A stretch of 64,000 bases of DNA from Halohasta litchfieldiae (GTDB taxonomy: Archaea; Halobacteriota; Halobacteria; Halobacteriales; Haloferacaceae): assembly GCF_002788215.1 (NCBI RefSeq), contig NZ_CP024845.1, forward strand, positions 868,001 to 932,000. The letters run 5' to 3'. Of the stretch, positions 35,105-44,181 are shown piece after piece. Numbering within the stretch: position 1 is the stretch's first letter; the number at the start of each line of letters is the position of its first letter. The notes beneath the pieces are model-generated. The model was not told the DNA's origin and ran no database searches. It saw only the letters and a program-made list of their open reading frames with translations. The position numbers and the translations under genes are program-made.

Positions 35105-35869
35105 GTGACAGGGAGCCAGCAAACGCGCGTCGACATGCACGTCAAGATCCTCAACGACGAGGTCGTTTCGCGGGCGAAACGACGGGGGATCGATGTGCTG
35201 GTGTACGCACCCCATTTCACTCGACTACCGGAGATTCGGCGGACAGCGGCCAACTACACTGACGACGACCTACTGGTTGTTCCGGCCCGGGAACTGTTCA
35301 CCGGCGACTGGAACAACCGTCGACACCTCCTCGCCGTTGGACTCTCCGAACCGGTTGCGGATTTCATCACCTTCGAGGCTGCGATGGCCGAGTGTGACCG
35401 ACAAGGAGCGGCCGTGGTGGTGCCACACCCCTCGTTTATGAATGTGAGTCTGACGTGGCCGGAGATCCGTGCTCACGCCGCCCGGATCGACGCCATCGAA
35501 ACCTACAACGCGAAGCTGTTTCCCCACCAGAACCGTCGGGGCCAGCGCATCGCCGCCGATCTCGATATTCCCGGTGTCGGCTCCTCGTACGCCCATCTCC
35601 CGTCGACAGTCGGTGAGGCGTGGACACTGTTCGAGACCGATAGCGATAGCGAGGACGCGCTCGTCGAGGCACTCAAAACGGCGGCTCCACGGCGAGTCCA
35701 ACACCGGAGCGGAATCGGCCATCGGGCACGCAGTGGGCTAGAGTTCTCGCATCTACTGTACGAAAACACGTGGGAGAAAGTCGACCGACTCCTGCTGTCC
35801 GGCGACGAACCTACCCATCCCCGGAACCTCGTTTACGAGGGGCGGTTCGATGACGTCAGCGTTTACTGA
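35105..35869 (+). CDS. PHP-domain protein with altered metal motifs
   Basis: 254 aa. The PHP fold is visible in VDMHVKILNDEVVSRAKRRG, VLVYAPHFTRLPEI, NNRRHLLAVGLSEPVADFI, AAVVVPHPSFMNV and ETYNAKLFPHQNRRGQRIA. The first metal motif is HVK where HxH is expected. The late motif SSYAH lacks the usual aspartate (DAH). So the trinuclear metal site is probably changed. Start is GTG at 35105. A phosphoesterase function is possible but not assured. Confidence 0.82.
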   Translation: MTGSQQTRVDMHVKILNDEVVSRAKRRGIDVLVYAPHFTRLPEIRRTAANYTDDDLLVVPARELFTGDWNNRRHLLAVGLSEPVADFITFEAAMAECDRQGAAVVVPHPSFMNVSLTWPEIRAHAARIDAIETYNAKLFPHQNRRGQRIAADLDIPGVGSSYAHLPSTVGEAWTLFETDSDSEDALVEALKTAAPRRVQHRSGIGHRARSGLEFSHLLYENTWEKVDRLLLSGDEPTHPRNLVYEGRFDDVSVY

Positions 35870-35898
35870 ACGGTGAGAGTGTTTTCGGGATAGTAGTC

Positions 35899-36684
35899 TC
35901 AGGCTACCGGGTTCGTTACCTCGTAAGAGACGTTGCCATCCCGGAGCGCGTCAGTCACTCGGCCGATGGTGTCAGTCGAGGCGACGACGACAACCTGCTG
36001 GCCGACGGCGGCTGCGGCTGCCGCAACCTCTCCGGCAGCGACAGTGACTGCGGGCTCACGGTCGACCTCCCGCAGCGAGACGACGGCTTCGACGCCCGCC
36101 GCGACGATGAGATCAGCATCCATGCAGGTATCGTCGAGTTCATCGGCGTCGACGGCCCGACTGCCGCCCTCACGGGCCGGTGGGACTTGGGCCACGGTGA
36201 CCGTGCCAGCGGTCATATCGATGACGCCCTCAAACGAGGTAACGCTCACGTCGGTCCTTTTGGCAGCGTCGGTCGTCGCAACGCCGGTTGCAGGTCCTGA
36301 TTCGCCCGGTGAGGCGTGGAGAAGGCCGTCCTGAACCGAGATGGTGACCGCCTGACCCGCCTCGATAGGGGCGGTTGCGATGGCGGTGTCTTCTTGGACA
36401 GTACCCAGTACGTCTCCGGTGACGTGTTCGGCGAACCGTTGGAGGGATTTGGCCTCTTGGAATAGCCAGTCGACGCCCTCTTTGGTGACTGAGTAGCGGG
36501 ATCGACCCTCCTTGGTGACGAGGCCGTCGTCGACCAGATCACGGATGTACTCGCTGACCGCCTGACTGGTGACGCCGACCGCATCGGCGATTTCACCCTG
36601 ACTGACCGCCGGCTGGCGGTCGGCGATCTCGACGAGGACACGGAACCGGGTGGCGGTTCGCTTGTCGGCCAGCGCATCGCTCAT
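35899..36684 (-). CDS. Winged-helix transcription regulator with C-terminal ligand domain
   Basis: 261 aa. Residues 8-70 form a MarR/Lrp-like winged helix (VLVEIADRQPAVSQGEIADA, VTSQAVSEYIRDLVDDGLVT, KEGRSRYSVTKEGVDWL). The rest is a beta-rich domain (ITVSVQ-like strands, AAGVEAVVSLREVDREPAVT) that may bind a small molecule. I chose the ATG at 36684; the 87 residues of frame above it are unconserved. Next to, and divergent from, the metallophosphoesterase gene. Confidence 0.85.
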   Translation of the reverse strand: MSDALADKRTATRFRVLVEIADRQPAVSQGEIADAVGVTSQAVSEYIRDLVDDGLVTKEGRSRYSVTKEGVDWLFQEAKSLQRFAEHVTGDVLGTVQEDTAIATAPIEAGQAVTISVQDGLLHASPGESGPATGVATTDAAKRTDVSVTSFEGVIDMTAGTVTVAQVPPAREGGSRAVDADELDDTCMDADLIVAAGVEAVVSLREVDREPAVTVAAGEVAAAAAAVGQQVVVVASTDTIGRVTDALRDGNVSYEVTNPVA

Positions 36685-36770
36685 AGCCAATGGTCCGTCC
36701 GGAGGCATTAAAAGCCCCGCGGGCAGACGGCGACAGTGGCGTTTTAGCCAGTGGCTACTAAAAAGACGGC

Positions 36771-37463
36771 GTGGAGGACATCGCGTTCCGAGATCGAGCG
36801 GTCTATCTCCCAGCAACCGAGACGCTCGTGGTGGCCGATCTCCATATCGGCCGCGAGGCGGCCGCGAACGTCTCGGCACCACTTGGCGAGCGCGGCGACC
36901 TGCTGGATCGGCTGTCGACGCTCCGTTCAGCGTTCGAACCCGCACAGATCGTGTTTGCGGGTGATCTACTTCACAGTTTTTCGACGGTTCCCGATGGAGT
37001 CGCCGAGACAGTCGACCAGCTGTATCAGGACTGTGTCGACGATGGAGCCAGTGTGGTCGCTATCGAAGGAAATCATGACCAACTGCTGGATACCGTCTGG
37101 CCCCGGTCCGTCGACTCGGCAGTCAAACTCGACGACGGGACCGTCATCTGCCACGGACACGAGGAACCAGAACTGAGCGGAACGCGGTATCTCATCGGCC
37201 ACGACCATCCTGCAATTACGATTGAGGGGGTCAAACGACCCTGTTGCTGTGTCGACGCCTCCGGCTACCGCGATAGTGAACTGATCGTGCTCCCCGCGTT
37301 TACGCGACTGGCCGGTGGCGTCGAACTCAACCACGCGCAGGCGTCGACGCTGCAGTCACCACTGATTACGTCGGTCGACTCCCTCCAGCCGATTGTTTGG
37401 GACCACGACCGTCAGAACGCACTCGAATTCCCCCCGCTTGGTGAGTTCCGTCGACTGCTCTGA
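36771..37463 (+). CDS. Metallophosphoesterase
   Basis: 230 aa. Calcineurin-type motifs: LVVADLHIGREAA (D-x-H), IVFAGDLLHSF (GDxxH), AIEGNHDQLLD (GNHD) and LIGHDHPAITIEG (GHxH). The start is GTG at 36771 (MEDIAFRDRAVYL). In archaea this subtype is often found beside helicase genes; none is adjacent here. The substrate is unknown. Confidence 0.9.
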   Translation: MEDIAFRDRAVYLPATETLVVADLHIGREAAANVSAPLGERGDLLDRLSTLRSAFEPAQIVFAGDLLHSFSTVPDGVAETVDQLYQDCVDDGASVVAIEGNHDQLLDTVWPRSVDSAVKLDDGTVICHGHEEPELSGTRYLIGHDHPAITIEGVKRPCCCVDASGYRDSELIVLPAFTRLAGGVELNHAQASTLQSPLITSVDSLQPIVWDHDRQNALEFPPLGEFRRLL

Positions 37464-37571
37464 GGTAGCCGTAATAACAGCTGTCTGTAAGGTACGTACG
37501 ATCCAGAATTTTGTGTGAAATTGTTTATAATTAACTATAATGCATGTTGTGCCAAACAGTAAGACTGCATT

Positions 37572-38612
37572 ATGCGCGCAGCTAGACTCCACGAGTATAC
37601 GGATGACATGTCGAATGGGCTATCAATTGACGAGGTCGACAAACCACAGGTACAGCACAGCGACGACGTCATCGTCGAGGTCGAAGGGGCAGGGTGGTGT
37701 CAGACTGACAATCATATCATCGAGGGAATGTGGGAACAGTACGTTCCCCAGCCGCTCCCGATGACACTGGGCCACGAGAACGCCGGAACCGTCGTCGAGG
37801 TCGGCGAGGAGGTCCAGTTGGTCTCGGAGGGCGACCAAGTAATCTGCCATCCGGTCCAGACCTGTGGCACCTGCCGGCCCTGCCGGCAGGGCGAGACGAT
37901 GTACTGTGAGAACGACGCGTTCAACGGCCTCACCACCGATGGGGGGTTCGCCGACGAACTCCACACGAGCGAGCGGTCGGTCATCCCGCTGCCCGATAGC
38001 ATCGACCCGGCCGACATCGCGCCGCACGCCGACGCGGGGATCACCGCCTACCACGCCGCAAAGAAGGCCGTCGCTGGGCTCAACCCCGGTGATGCCGCGG
38101 TCGTCATCGGTATCGGCGGCCTCGGCCACATTGGCCTGCAGTGTGTCGACTCGATGAGCGCCGCGGACATCATCGCGGTAGATGTCAAGCAGTCCGCCCG
38201 TGACCTCGCCGACGAGTTGGGCGCACACTACACCGTCGACCCCAAAAGCGAGAATGTCGCCGACGCCATCGGCGATATCACCGACGGGACCGGCGCAGCC
38301 CAAGTGCTCGATTTCGTCGGGGCCGACGAGACGACAGCGCTGGCGCCCGACATCTGTGCGGCCGGTGGCGACCACCACATCATCGGCTACGGCGGCCACA
38401 TCCACGAACCCGCACAGGCGCTGGTCAACGGCGAGTTTTCCTTCGTCGGCAACATCGTCGGTCGCTACGCCGAACTCCAGGAACTGGTCGCGCTGGTCGA
38501 ACGCGAAGCCGTCGACCTGCACACCACTCGCTACGATCTCGGCGATATCAACGAGGTTGCCGAAAAACTGGAACACGGCGAGATCGAAGGCCGGGCCGTA
38601 ATCACCCCCTAA
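37572..38612 (+). CDS. Zinc-dependent alcohol dehydrogenase (MDR family)
   Basis: 346 aa. Catalytic zinc ligands in GWCQTDNHII and GHENAG, structural zinc cysteines in QTCGTCRPCRQGETMYC. The NAD(P) site is VVIGIGGLGHIGLQCV. A typical medium-chain dehydrogenase; the alcohol or aldehyde substrate is unknown. Upstream 37522-37531 (tttataatta) is a strong TATA-like element about 40 bp before the ATG. Confidence 0.92.
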   Translation: MRAARLHEYTDDMSNGLSIDEVDKPQVQHSDDVIVEVEGAGWCQTDNHIIEGMWEQYVPQPLPMTLGHENAGTVVEVGEEVQLVSEGDQVICHPVQTCGTCRPCRQGETMYCENDAFNGLTTDGGFADELHTSERSVIPLPDSIDPADIAPHADAGITAYHAAKKAVAGLNPGDAAVVIGIGGLGHIGLQCVDSMSAADIIAVDVKQSARDLADELGAHYTVDPKSENVADAIGDITDGTGAAQVLDFVGADETTALAPDICAAGGDHHIIGYGGHIHEPAQALVNGEFSFVGNIVGRYAELQELVALVEREAVDLHTTRYDLGDINEVAEKLEHGEIEGRAVITP

Positions 38613-38618
38613 TTGGAG

Positions 38619-39890
38619 TTATAGATCTTCTAACACCGCGTTTGCGGCCTCGCGGCCGCTTTTCATCGCGCCCTGAATCGATGACCATTCGGTGTACTCA
38701 CCAGCGAGATAGGTCCGTCGACCACCATCCCGGACGTCGGGCAGCGAGTCGTGAACTCCCGGCGGCTGGGCGAACTGGGCAAACGGAATCCGGTCGGTTT
38801 CGAGCAGTTCGAGGTCCTCGAAACTCCGTTCGGGATACCACGAGTCGAGCGCCTCGCGGGTGAGTTCGGCCAATCGCTTACTCGACGTATCGAACAGATC
38901 CTCGTCGAGGAACGTCGCGTTCAAAAGGAGATCGTCGCCGGAGGTGTACTCGGGAGCGACCTCTGAGATCGGGACGATAGTGTTCGGCTTGGTTCCAGCA
39001 GCGTTCAACAGCAGTCGCTTGCCGGTATCGAGCGGTGGACCGTCAGGGAGACGGTAGTGCTGAGTGACACAGCCGATCCCCTCGGTTGGTATGTCGTCGT
39101 TGCCGGTGAGTCTCGCGGCGACCGTCGGCGGGGTAGCGACGACAACCGCGTCGACTGCCCGCCGGTCCTCGTCGGTGACAACGACCGCGTGTCGACGCTT
39201 CGGTTTGAGTTCGGTCACTGCGTGACCGGTCTCGATGGTTGCACCCGCGGCCTCGGCGCTGTCGGCGAGCTGTCGACCGATTTCGCCCATTCCGCCCGCG
39301 GGGACCACAGTCCGGCCCTCGCTGAGTGCTTTAAACGTGTACTCGAAGACGCGTTTGGAGGTACCGAGCGAGCGGTCAAGGGTGATCCCGCCGTAGAAGG
39401 GCGCGATGAAGTTCGACAGATAGCGTTCGGAAAAGCCCCACTCCCGGAGCGACGCCCTGATCGAGCTGTCGGGACGCTCAAACAGGGATTCGTACTCTCG
39501 AACCGAGAGATCCCGACGTAGTGCGAGGGTCCGGAGCTTGTCGACCATCGGGACCTCGGGGTTTGTCAGGCTCTCGACGGCGGCGTTCGGATCACGGAGC
39601 GGATCGGAGAGTACGGACCGCTGGCCGGGACGAGCGATCACGGCTCCGGGTTTGAACGCTCGGAGGTCGAGAGCGTCGAGATCCAACTCGCGGCGGACTG
39701 CGGGATAGGCGGTAAACAGGACTTGAAACCCGTAGTCGAGGGTACAGCCCTTCGTCTGTCGGGACCGCACGCGGCCACCGACAGTCTCCCGTTGCTCGTA
39801 GACGGTCACGTCCGCTCCTCCCTCGGCAAGATGTCGTGCCGCAACGAGTCCGGCAACGCCGCCGCCGACAACGACAACTGAACGACTCAT
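38619..39890 (-). CDS. FAD-dependent amine/phytoene-type oxidoreductase
   Basis: 423 aa. N-terminal FAD motif VVVGGGVAGLVAARHLAEGG with the GG doublet VTVYEQRETVGGRVRS. The C-terminal FAD motif is TYLAGEYTEWSSIQGAMKSG. The family includes protoporphyrinogen oxidases, phytoene desaturases and amine oxidases; the sequence does not decide. The ATG at 39890 (MSRSVVVVG) is preferred because the Rossmann motif begins at once. Convergent with the alcohol dehydrogenase, 6 bp apart. Confidence 0.9.
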   Translation of the reverse strand: MSRSVVVVGGGVAGLVAARHLAEGGADVTVYEQRETVGGRVRSRQTKGCTLDYGFQVLFTAYPAVRRELDLDALDLRAFKPGAVIARPGQRSVLSDPLRDPNAAVESLTNPEVPMVDKLRTLALRRDLSVREYESLFERPDSSIRASLREWGFSERYLSNFIAPFYGGITLDRSLGTSKRVFEYTFKALSEGRTVVPAGGMGEIGRQLADSAEAAGATIETGHAVTELKPKRRHAVVVTDEDRRAVDAVVVATPPTVAARLTGNDDIPTEGIGCVTQHYRLPDGPPLDTGKRLLLNAAGTKPNTIVPISEVAPEYTSGDDLLLNATFLDEDLFDTSSKRLAELTREALDSWYPERSFEDLELLETDRIPFAQFAQPPGVHDSLPDVRDGGRRTYLAGEYTEWSSIQGAMKSGREAANAVLEDL

Positions 39891-39947
39891 ACCAAAGGGT
39901 TCGACCGGCCGATACAAAGAAACTGCTACTATCGGACCACTACCCAG

Positions 39948-40910
39948 TCAGATTCCACCGAGCCAGTCGACGATTGGGTCGATGGCGACGTCGGTGAGGA
40001 CAACATCGAGATGCGAGGCATCGTCGACGAGTTCGACTCCGGCGTCGGTATGGCTAGCAAACAGTGGCTCATAGGCGTCGGGATGGGCCGTTTCGTCGGC
40101 CGTGCCGACGACCGTGAGACAGGGGACAGCAGCCATCTCACTGACATCGTCTTCCTGTGGCGTGTACGACACCATGAGCCGGTAGGTGTGTGCAGGTGTT
40201 CTGGTCCCGTCACGAACGGACTCGGGTATATCAAACTCGACAGTTGTCATATCGCTGTAGCTCTCAAGCCCGAATCCGGTGAACACACGCAGCATGACGA
40301 TCCGATCCGTATAGAAATTCGCCCAGCCGCCGAGTGCCCTCCGTGTGGTCGACGTCTTTCGGCCGAGATAGGGTGCCAACAGGAGATAGCCGTCGACGAG
40401 GCTGCCGTACGATCCGGAGGCGAATCGAACGGCGATCCCGCCGCCGGTTCCATGACCGCCGATGACGACGTTCGCATCGGGATACGCCTTTCCGAGGTTC
40501 CGTATCAGGTATTGAAGATCCGCTTCATACTGACCAATGTAATCGATATCGCCACGTGTTTTGGGATCGGAACCGTGGCCCCGCAGGTCCGGCGTCACAA
40601 CATGTGCAACGTTTGCCTCGGAGATCGCAGTGGCCAGTGGCTGCAGCAGTCGACTATCAAATCCTGCGGAATGGAGGAGCACAACCACTGTGTCGGCATC
40701 GTCGGCGTCGTACCGCCGATATGTCGGGAACGGCCGATCCGATGTGGCGTATTTTTGTTTTTTCGGCAGCGTCGACTCGTCAATTCGATCCAGCCCGTCG
40801 AAATCTAACGTTCCCTCGGGCGGCTCCTCACCGAGACAGCCAGCAAGCCCAGCAGCGATAGCTGTGCCGCCGAGCTGTAACGTTCGCCGTCGCGTCGGCG
40901 AAGAGTCCAT
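39948..40910 (-). CDS. Tat-exported lipoprotein alpha/beta hydrolase
   Basis: 320 aa. N-terminus TRRRTLQLGGTAIAAGLAGC is a twin-arginine signal with a lipobox cysteine (C26), so it is probably an exported lipoprotein. The hydrolase core shows VVLLHSAGFDSR, VVTPDLRGHGSDPKTRG, IGGHGTGGGIAVRFA (G-x-G at the nucleophile elbow in place of Ser), and DASHLDVVLTD (His). So the nucleophile is glycine or threonine, unusual for the family. The substrate is unknown. A TATA-like ttatataat lies at 40931-40939. Confidence 0.85.
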   Translation of the reverse strand: MDSSPTRRRTLQLGGTAIAAGLAGCLGEEPPEGTLDFDGLDRIDESTLPKKQKYATSDRPFPTYRRYDADDADTVVVLLHSAGFDSRLLQPLATAISEANVAHVVTPDLRGHGSDPKTRGDIDYIGQYEADLQYLIRNLGKAYPDANVVIGGHGTGGGIAVRFASGSYGSLVDGYLLLAPYLGRKTSTTRRALGGWANFYTDRIVMLRVFTGFGLESYSDMTTVEFDIPESVRDGTRTPAHTYRLMVSYTPQEDDVSEMAAVPCLTVVGTADETAHPDAYEPLFASHTDAGVELVDDASHLDVVLTDVAIDPIVDWLGGI

Positions 40911-41044
40911 ACGCTCACCATCTGTAGCGATTATATAATTGTTTGTGTCAAATTATTAATACTGGTAACGCAGGATAGAGATCAGTTGGAGACGCCACCG
41001 GCGGAGACGGGAAGGGCTTAGTTAGTTCCGTCGTAACAAAGTGT

Positions 41045-42238
41045 ATGAAACTGAGTGCAGGTTTTGAGGGACTCACATGCACTGACTGCGGGTCGGTCGT
41101 TGCCCACACTGTCGACCAGGGGTGCCCGGATTGCGAGGGCCCGCTGGAGCCAACCTACGACTACGATGAGATCGACCCGGACGACTGCTTCGGTCCCTCA
41201 ACGACTGGCTCCGGACAGTGGCAGTTCGACGCCCTCCTCCCGTTTCAGCGCGACAGCGCCATCACGGCCGCCGAGGGGTCGACACCGCTTGTTCCTGCCG
41301 ACCGGCTGGCCAGTGAACTGGACGTCGACGAGGTCTACATCAAAGACGAGGGCCGGAACCCGACCGGCACCGTCTACGACCGGGGGATGAGCCTCGCGGT
41401 GACCGCGCTCAGCGGCCACGACGACCTCTCGACACTCGAACCGCTCGCACTCGCCTCGACCGGCAACAGCGGCCAGTCGGCTGCGGCCTACGTCGGTCGA
41501 CTCGGCGTTCGATCCTACGCCTTCGTCCCCTCGCGGTCGGCGTTCTCCAACAAGGCGATGATCAACGTCCACGGCGGCCAGATGCGAGTCGTCGGTGGCC
41601 GGTACTCCGATGCCGCCGACGCGGTCGACGACCAGTTAGCGACCGACTACTACTCGCTACAGGAGTTTACCACCCCATACCGCCACGAAGGGGCCAAAAC
41701 AGTTGCCTTCGAGCTGTATGCTGATCTCGGCGAGCTACCCGATGTGTTGTTCGTGCCCACGAGTACGGGTGAACTCGTCGCTGGCATCGCCAAAGGATTC
41801 CATGAGCTAACCGAGATCGGTCTCACCGAGGAAACGCCAACTCTCGTTGCCGTTCAGCCGACCAGTTGTTGCCCGATTACAGCCGCCTTCGACCGCGGCC
41901 TAGAGACGCCCGAGCCATGGACGCATCCCGATACAATCATCGGCGAGCTCGAGGTTCCCGATCCAGCCGGTGGTGGGCAGGCAGTTGCGGCGCTCCGCCA
42001 GCACGATGGTGGCGTGGTCACCGTCGACGACAGCGACAGTCTCGATGCGGCGACGACAGTCGCCCAACACGAGGTGATCGAGATGGGTGCGGCGGGTGGC
42101 GCGGCCGCCGCGGGCGCGTGGAACTGGTCGGAAGCCGGCGAGTTCGACGGCGACGAGACAGTCGTCGTCCTCAACACCGAGTCCGGGGTCAAAACGCCGG
42201 ACATCTTGCGGAGTCACTTGATGGGCCAAGGCGTCTGA
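41045..42238 (+). CDS. Threonine-synthase-like protein lacking the PLP lysine
   Basis: 397 aa. A zinc-ribbon N-terminus (C12, C15, C27, C30) precedes a fold-type II PLP-enzyme body: VYIKDEGRNPTG, ALASTGNSGQSAAAYVGRLG, VPTSTGELVAGIAKGFHEL. In threonine synthase the cofactor lysine is in S-F-K-D-R-G; here residues 109-113 read T-V-Y-D-R, so tyrosine replaces the lysine. It is therefore unlikely to be an ordinary threonine synthase, although it was clearly derived from one. A true thrC is expected elsewhere. Confidence 0.9.
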   Translation: MKLSAGFEGLTCTDCGSVVAHTVDQGCPDCEGPLEPTYDYDEIDPDDCFGPSTTGSGQWQFDALLPFQRDSAITAAEGSTPLVPADRLASELDVDEVYIKDEGRNPTGTVYDRGMSLAVTALSGHDDLSTLEPLALASTGNSGQSAAAYVGRLGVRSYAFVPSRSAFSNKAMINVHGGQMRVVGGRYSDAADAVDDQLATDYYSLQEFTTPYRHEGAKTVAFELYADLGELPDVLFVPTSTGELVAGIAKGFHELTEIGLTEETPTLVAVQPTSCCPITAAFDRGLETPEPWTHPDTIIGELEVPDPAGGGQAVAALRQHDGGVVTVDDSDSLDAATTVAQHEVIEMGAAGGAAAAGAWNWSEAGEFDGDETVVVLNTESGVKTPDILRSHLMGQGV

Positions 42239-42313
42239 GTCGACTGATAGATCAGCGCTCCTTCGTCGACCGACCCGGTAGGTATTTGCCGCCTAAACAG
42301 GAAGCCTAGGCAT

Positions 42314-42988
42314 ATGTTTAGCGACGTGATGGAGGACTATCTGAAGGCGATTTACGTGCTTCAGGCCGAGGGTGATCCGCCCGTTTCGACCTCGGCAATC
42401 GCGGAGTATCTGGACAAAACGCCGCCAACAGTGACCAGCATGGTCGGCAAGCTCGAAGACCACGGGCTGGTCGACCGCGAGAAGTACAAGGGCGTCGAGC
42501 TCACGACCGAAGGCGAAACCGTCGCCCTTGAAGTGATCCGCCATCATCGTCTGCTGGAAACCTATCTCACCGAACAGCTCGACTACTCCTGGAGCGAAGT
42601 CCACGAGGAGGCCGACCGGCTTGAACACCACATCTCCGAGGAGTTCGAACGCCGCGTCGCCGAGGCACTCGACTACCCCACGGTCGACCCCCATGGCGAT
42701 CCGATCCCGAACGCGGATCTCACACCACTCGGCGAAGACGAGTCGATACGGCTCAGCGAGTTTGCGGAAGACGACCACGTCATCGTTACCCGTGTCAGCG
42801 ACCGCAACGACGAGGAACTCTCGTATCTCGAAGACGCAGGTATTACGCCGGGCACTGAACTCGTGATCGTCGACATCGCTCCCTTCGGGATGGTCACCGT
42901 CCGGACACCCGACGACCGCGAACAGAGCCTCCCCGAGTCGGTTGCGCGCTCGATTCGTGTCGAACCGGCGGTCGAAGAGACTGCCTGA
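42314..42988 (+). CDS. DtxR-family metal-dependent regulator
   Basis: 224 aa. Winged-helix N-terminus (EDYLKAIYVLQAEGDPPVST, SAIAEYLDKTPPTVTSMVGK) and a dimerisation/metal-binding part (VIRHHRLLETYLTEQLDYSW, EVHEEADRLEHHISEEFE). A C-terminal SH3/FeoA-like domain follows (ITPGTELVIVDIAPFGMVTV). Haloarchaeal members control iron or manganese uptake genes; the target here is unknown. Confidence 0.92.
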   Translation: MFSDVMEDYLKAIYVLQAEGDPPVSTSAIAEYLDKTPPTVTSMVGKLEDHGLVDREKYKGVELTTEGETVALEVIRHHRLLETYLTEQLDYSWSEVHEEADRLEHHISEEFERRVAEALDYPTVDPHGDPIPNADLTPLGEDESIRLSEFAEDDHVIVTRVSDRNDEELSYLEDAGITPGTELVIVDIAPFGMVTVRTPDDREQSLPESVARSIRVEPAVEETA

Positions 42989-43068
42989 CAATCGAAGGCA
43001 CTCCCTAACTTCCGTCCGAGCCGCCACAGACACAAACAGTTTCACGGGCGGCCCGCGTTGGGGTGCAC

Positions 43069-44124
43069 ATGTTCGACAAGTCGACGTGGATCAAACTCCC
43101 CCGCAACGTCGTCGTCGGCCACGGCGTCATCGACGAACTCGGGGAGACGATTGCTGATCTGCATCTCACTGGCGACCCGCTGATTATCACGAGTCCAACG
43201 CCCAACGAGTTGGCCGGCGACCGGGTTCGTGCCCAAGTTCCGGGGGCTGAAACGATCATCGTCGAGACGGCCAGTTTCGAATCGATTGAGCGGGTTATCG
43301 AAACGGCACAGGCCGAGGAGGCCGACTACCTCATCGGCCTCGGCGGCGGCAAACCCATCGATATTGCCAAAATGGCGGCCGACGAGATCAACTGCGGACT
43401 GGTTTCGGTGCCGACTGCCGCCAGCCACGACGGTCTCGTCTCGGGGCGGTCTTCGATTCCGGAAGGCGACACCCGCCACAGCGTGGCCGCCGATCCGCCG
43501 CTTGCAGTCGTGGCCGACACCGAGATCATGGCCAAAGCGCCGTGGGAGTTGACAACCGCGGGCTGTGCGGACATTATCTCGAACTATACGGCCGTTCAGG
43601 ACTGGCGACTGGCCAACCGGCTCAAAAACGTCGAGTACTCCGAGTACGCCGGCGCGCTCTCGGAGATGACCGCTGAGATGCTGGTCGACAGCGCCGACTC
43701 GATCAAACCCAACCTCGAAGAGTCCGCGTGGATCGTGGTCAAAGCCCTCGTTTCGTCGGGAGTTGCGATGTCGATTGCGGGCACCTCACGCCCAGCCTCG
43801 GGAGCCGAACACCTCATTTCGCACCAACTCGACCGGATCGCACCGAATCAGGCTCTCCATGGTCATCAAGTTGGGGTCGCTTCAATCATGACTGAATACC
43901 TCCACAGCGGCAACGACGGCCAGTGGCGAGCGATCCGGAAGGCACTCAAAAGTATTGACGCCCCAACCACCGCGGCCGAACTCGAAATCAGCGACGACGA
44001 TCTGCTCGAAGCACTAACGACCGCCCACGAGATCAGGGATCGGTACACGATCCTCGGCAACGGTGTCAACCTCGATGCCGCCTACCAGACCGCCACCGTC
44101 ACGGGTGTCATCGAGCGAGACTAA
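43069..44124 (+). CDS. egsA: Glycerol-1-phosphate dehydrogenase
   Basis: 351 aa. Makes sn-glycerol-1-phosphate, the backbone of archaeal membrane lipids, from dihydroxyacetone phosphate with NAD(P)H. Family sequences: YLIGLGGGKPIDIAKMAADE (nucleotide site), VPTAASHDGLVSGRSS, SGAEHLISHQLDRI and LHGHQVGVASIMTEYL (metal-binding Asp and His). I chose the ATG at 43069 rather than the GTG two codons upstream. Confidence 0.95.
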   Translation: MFDKSTWIKLPRNVVVGHGVIDELGETIADLHLTGDPLIITSPTPNELAGDRVRAQVPGAETIIVETASFESIERVIETAQAEEADYLIGLGGGKPIDIAKMAADEINCGLVSVPTAASHDGLVSGRSSIPEGDTRHSVAADPPLAVVADTEIMAKAPWELTTAGCADIISNYTAVQDWRLANRLKNVEYSEYAGALSEMTAEMLVDSADSIKPNLEESAWIVVKALVSSGVAMSIAGTSRPASGAEHLISHQLDRIAPNQALHGHQVGVASIMTEYLHSGNDGQWRAIRKALKSIDAPTTAAELEISDDDLLEALTTAHEIRDRYTILGNGVNLDAAYQTATVTGVIERD

Positions 44125-44181
44125 GGTCCAGAGCGTCGACTGAAATCCGAAGACCGATAGGCTGGCAGTCGTATACTCTGT

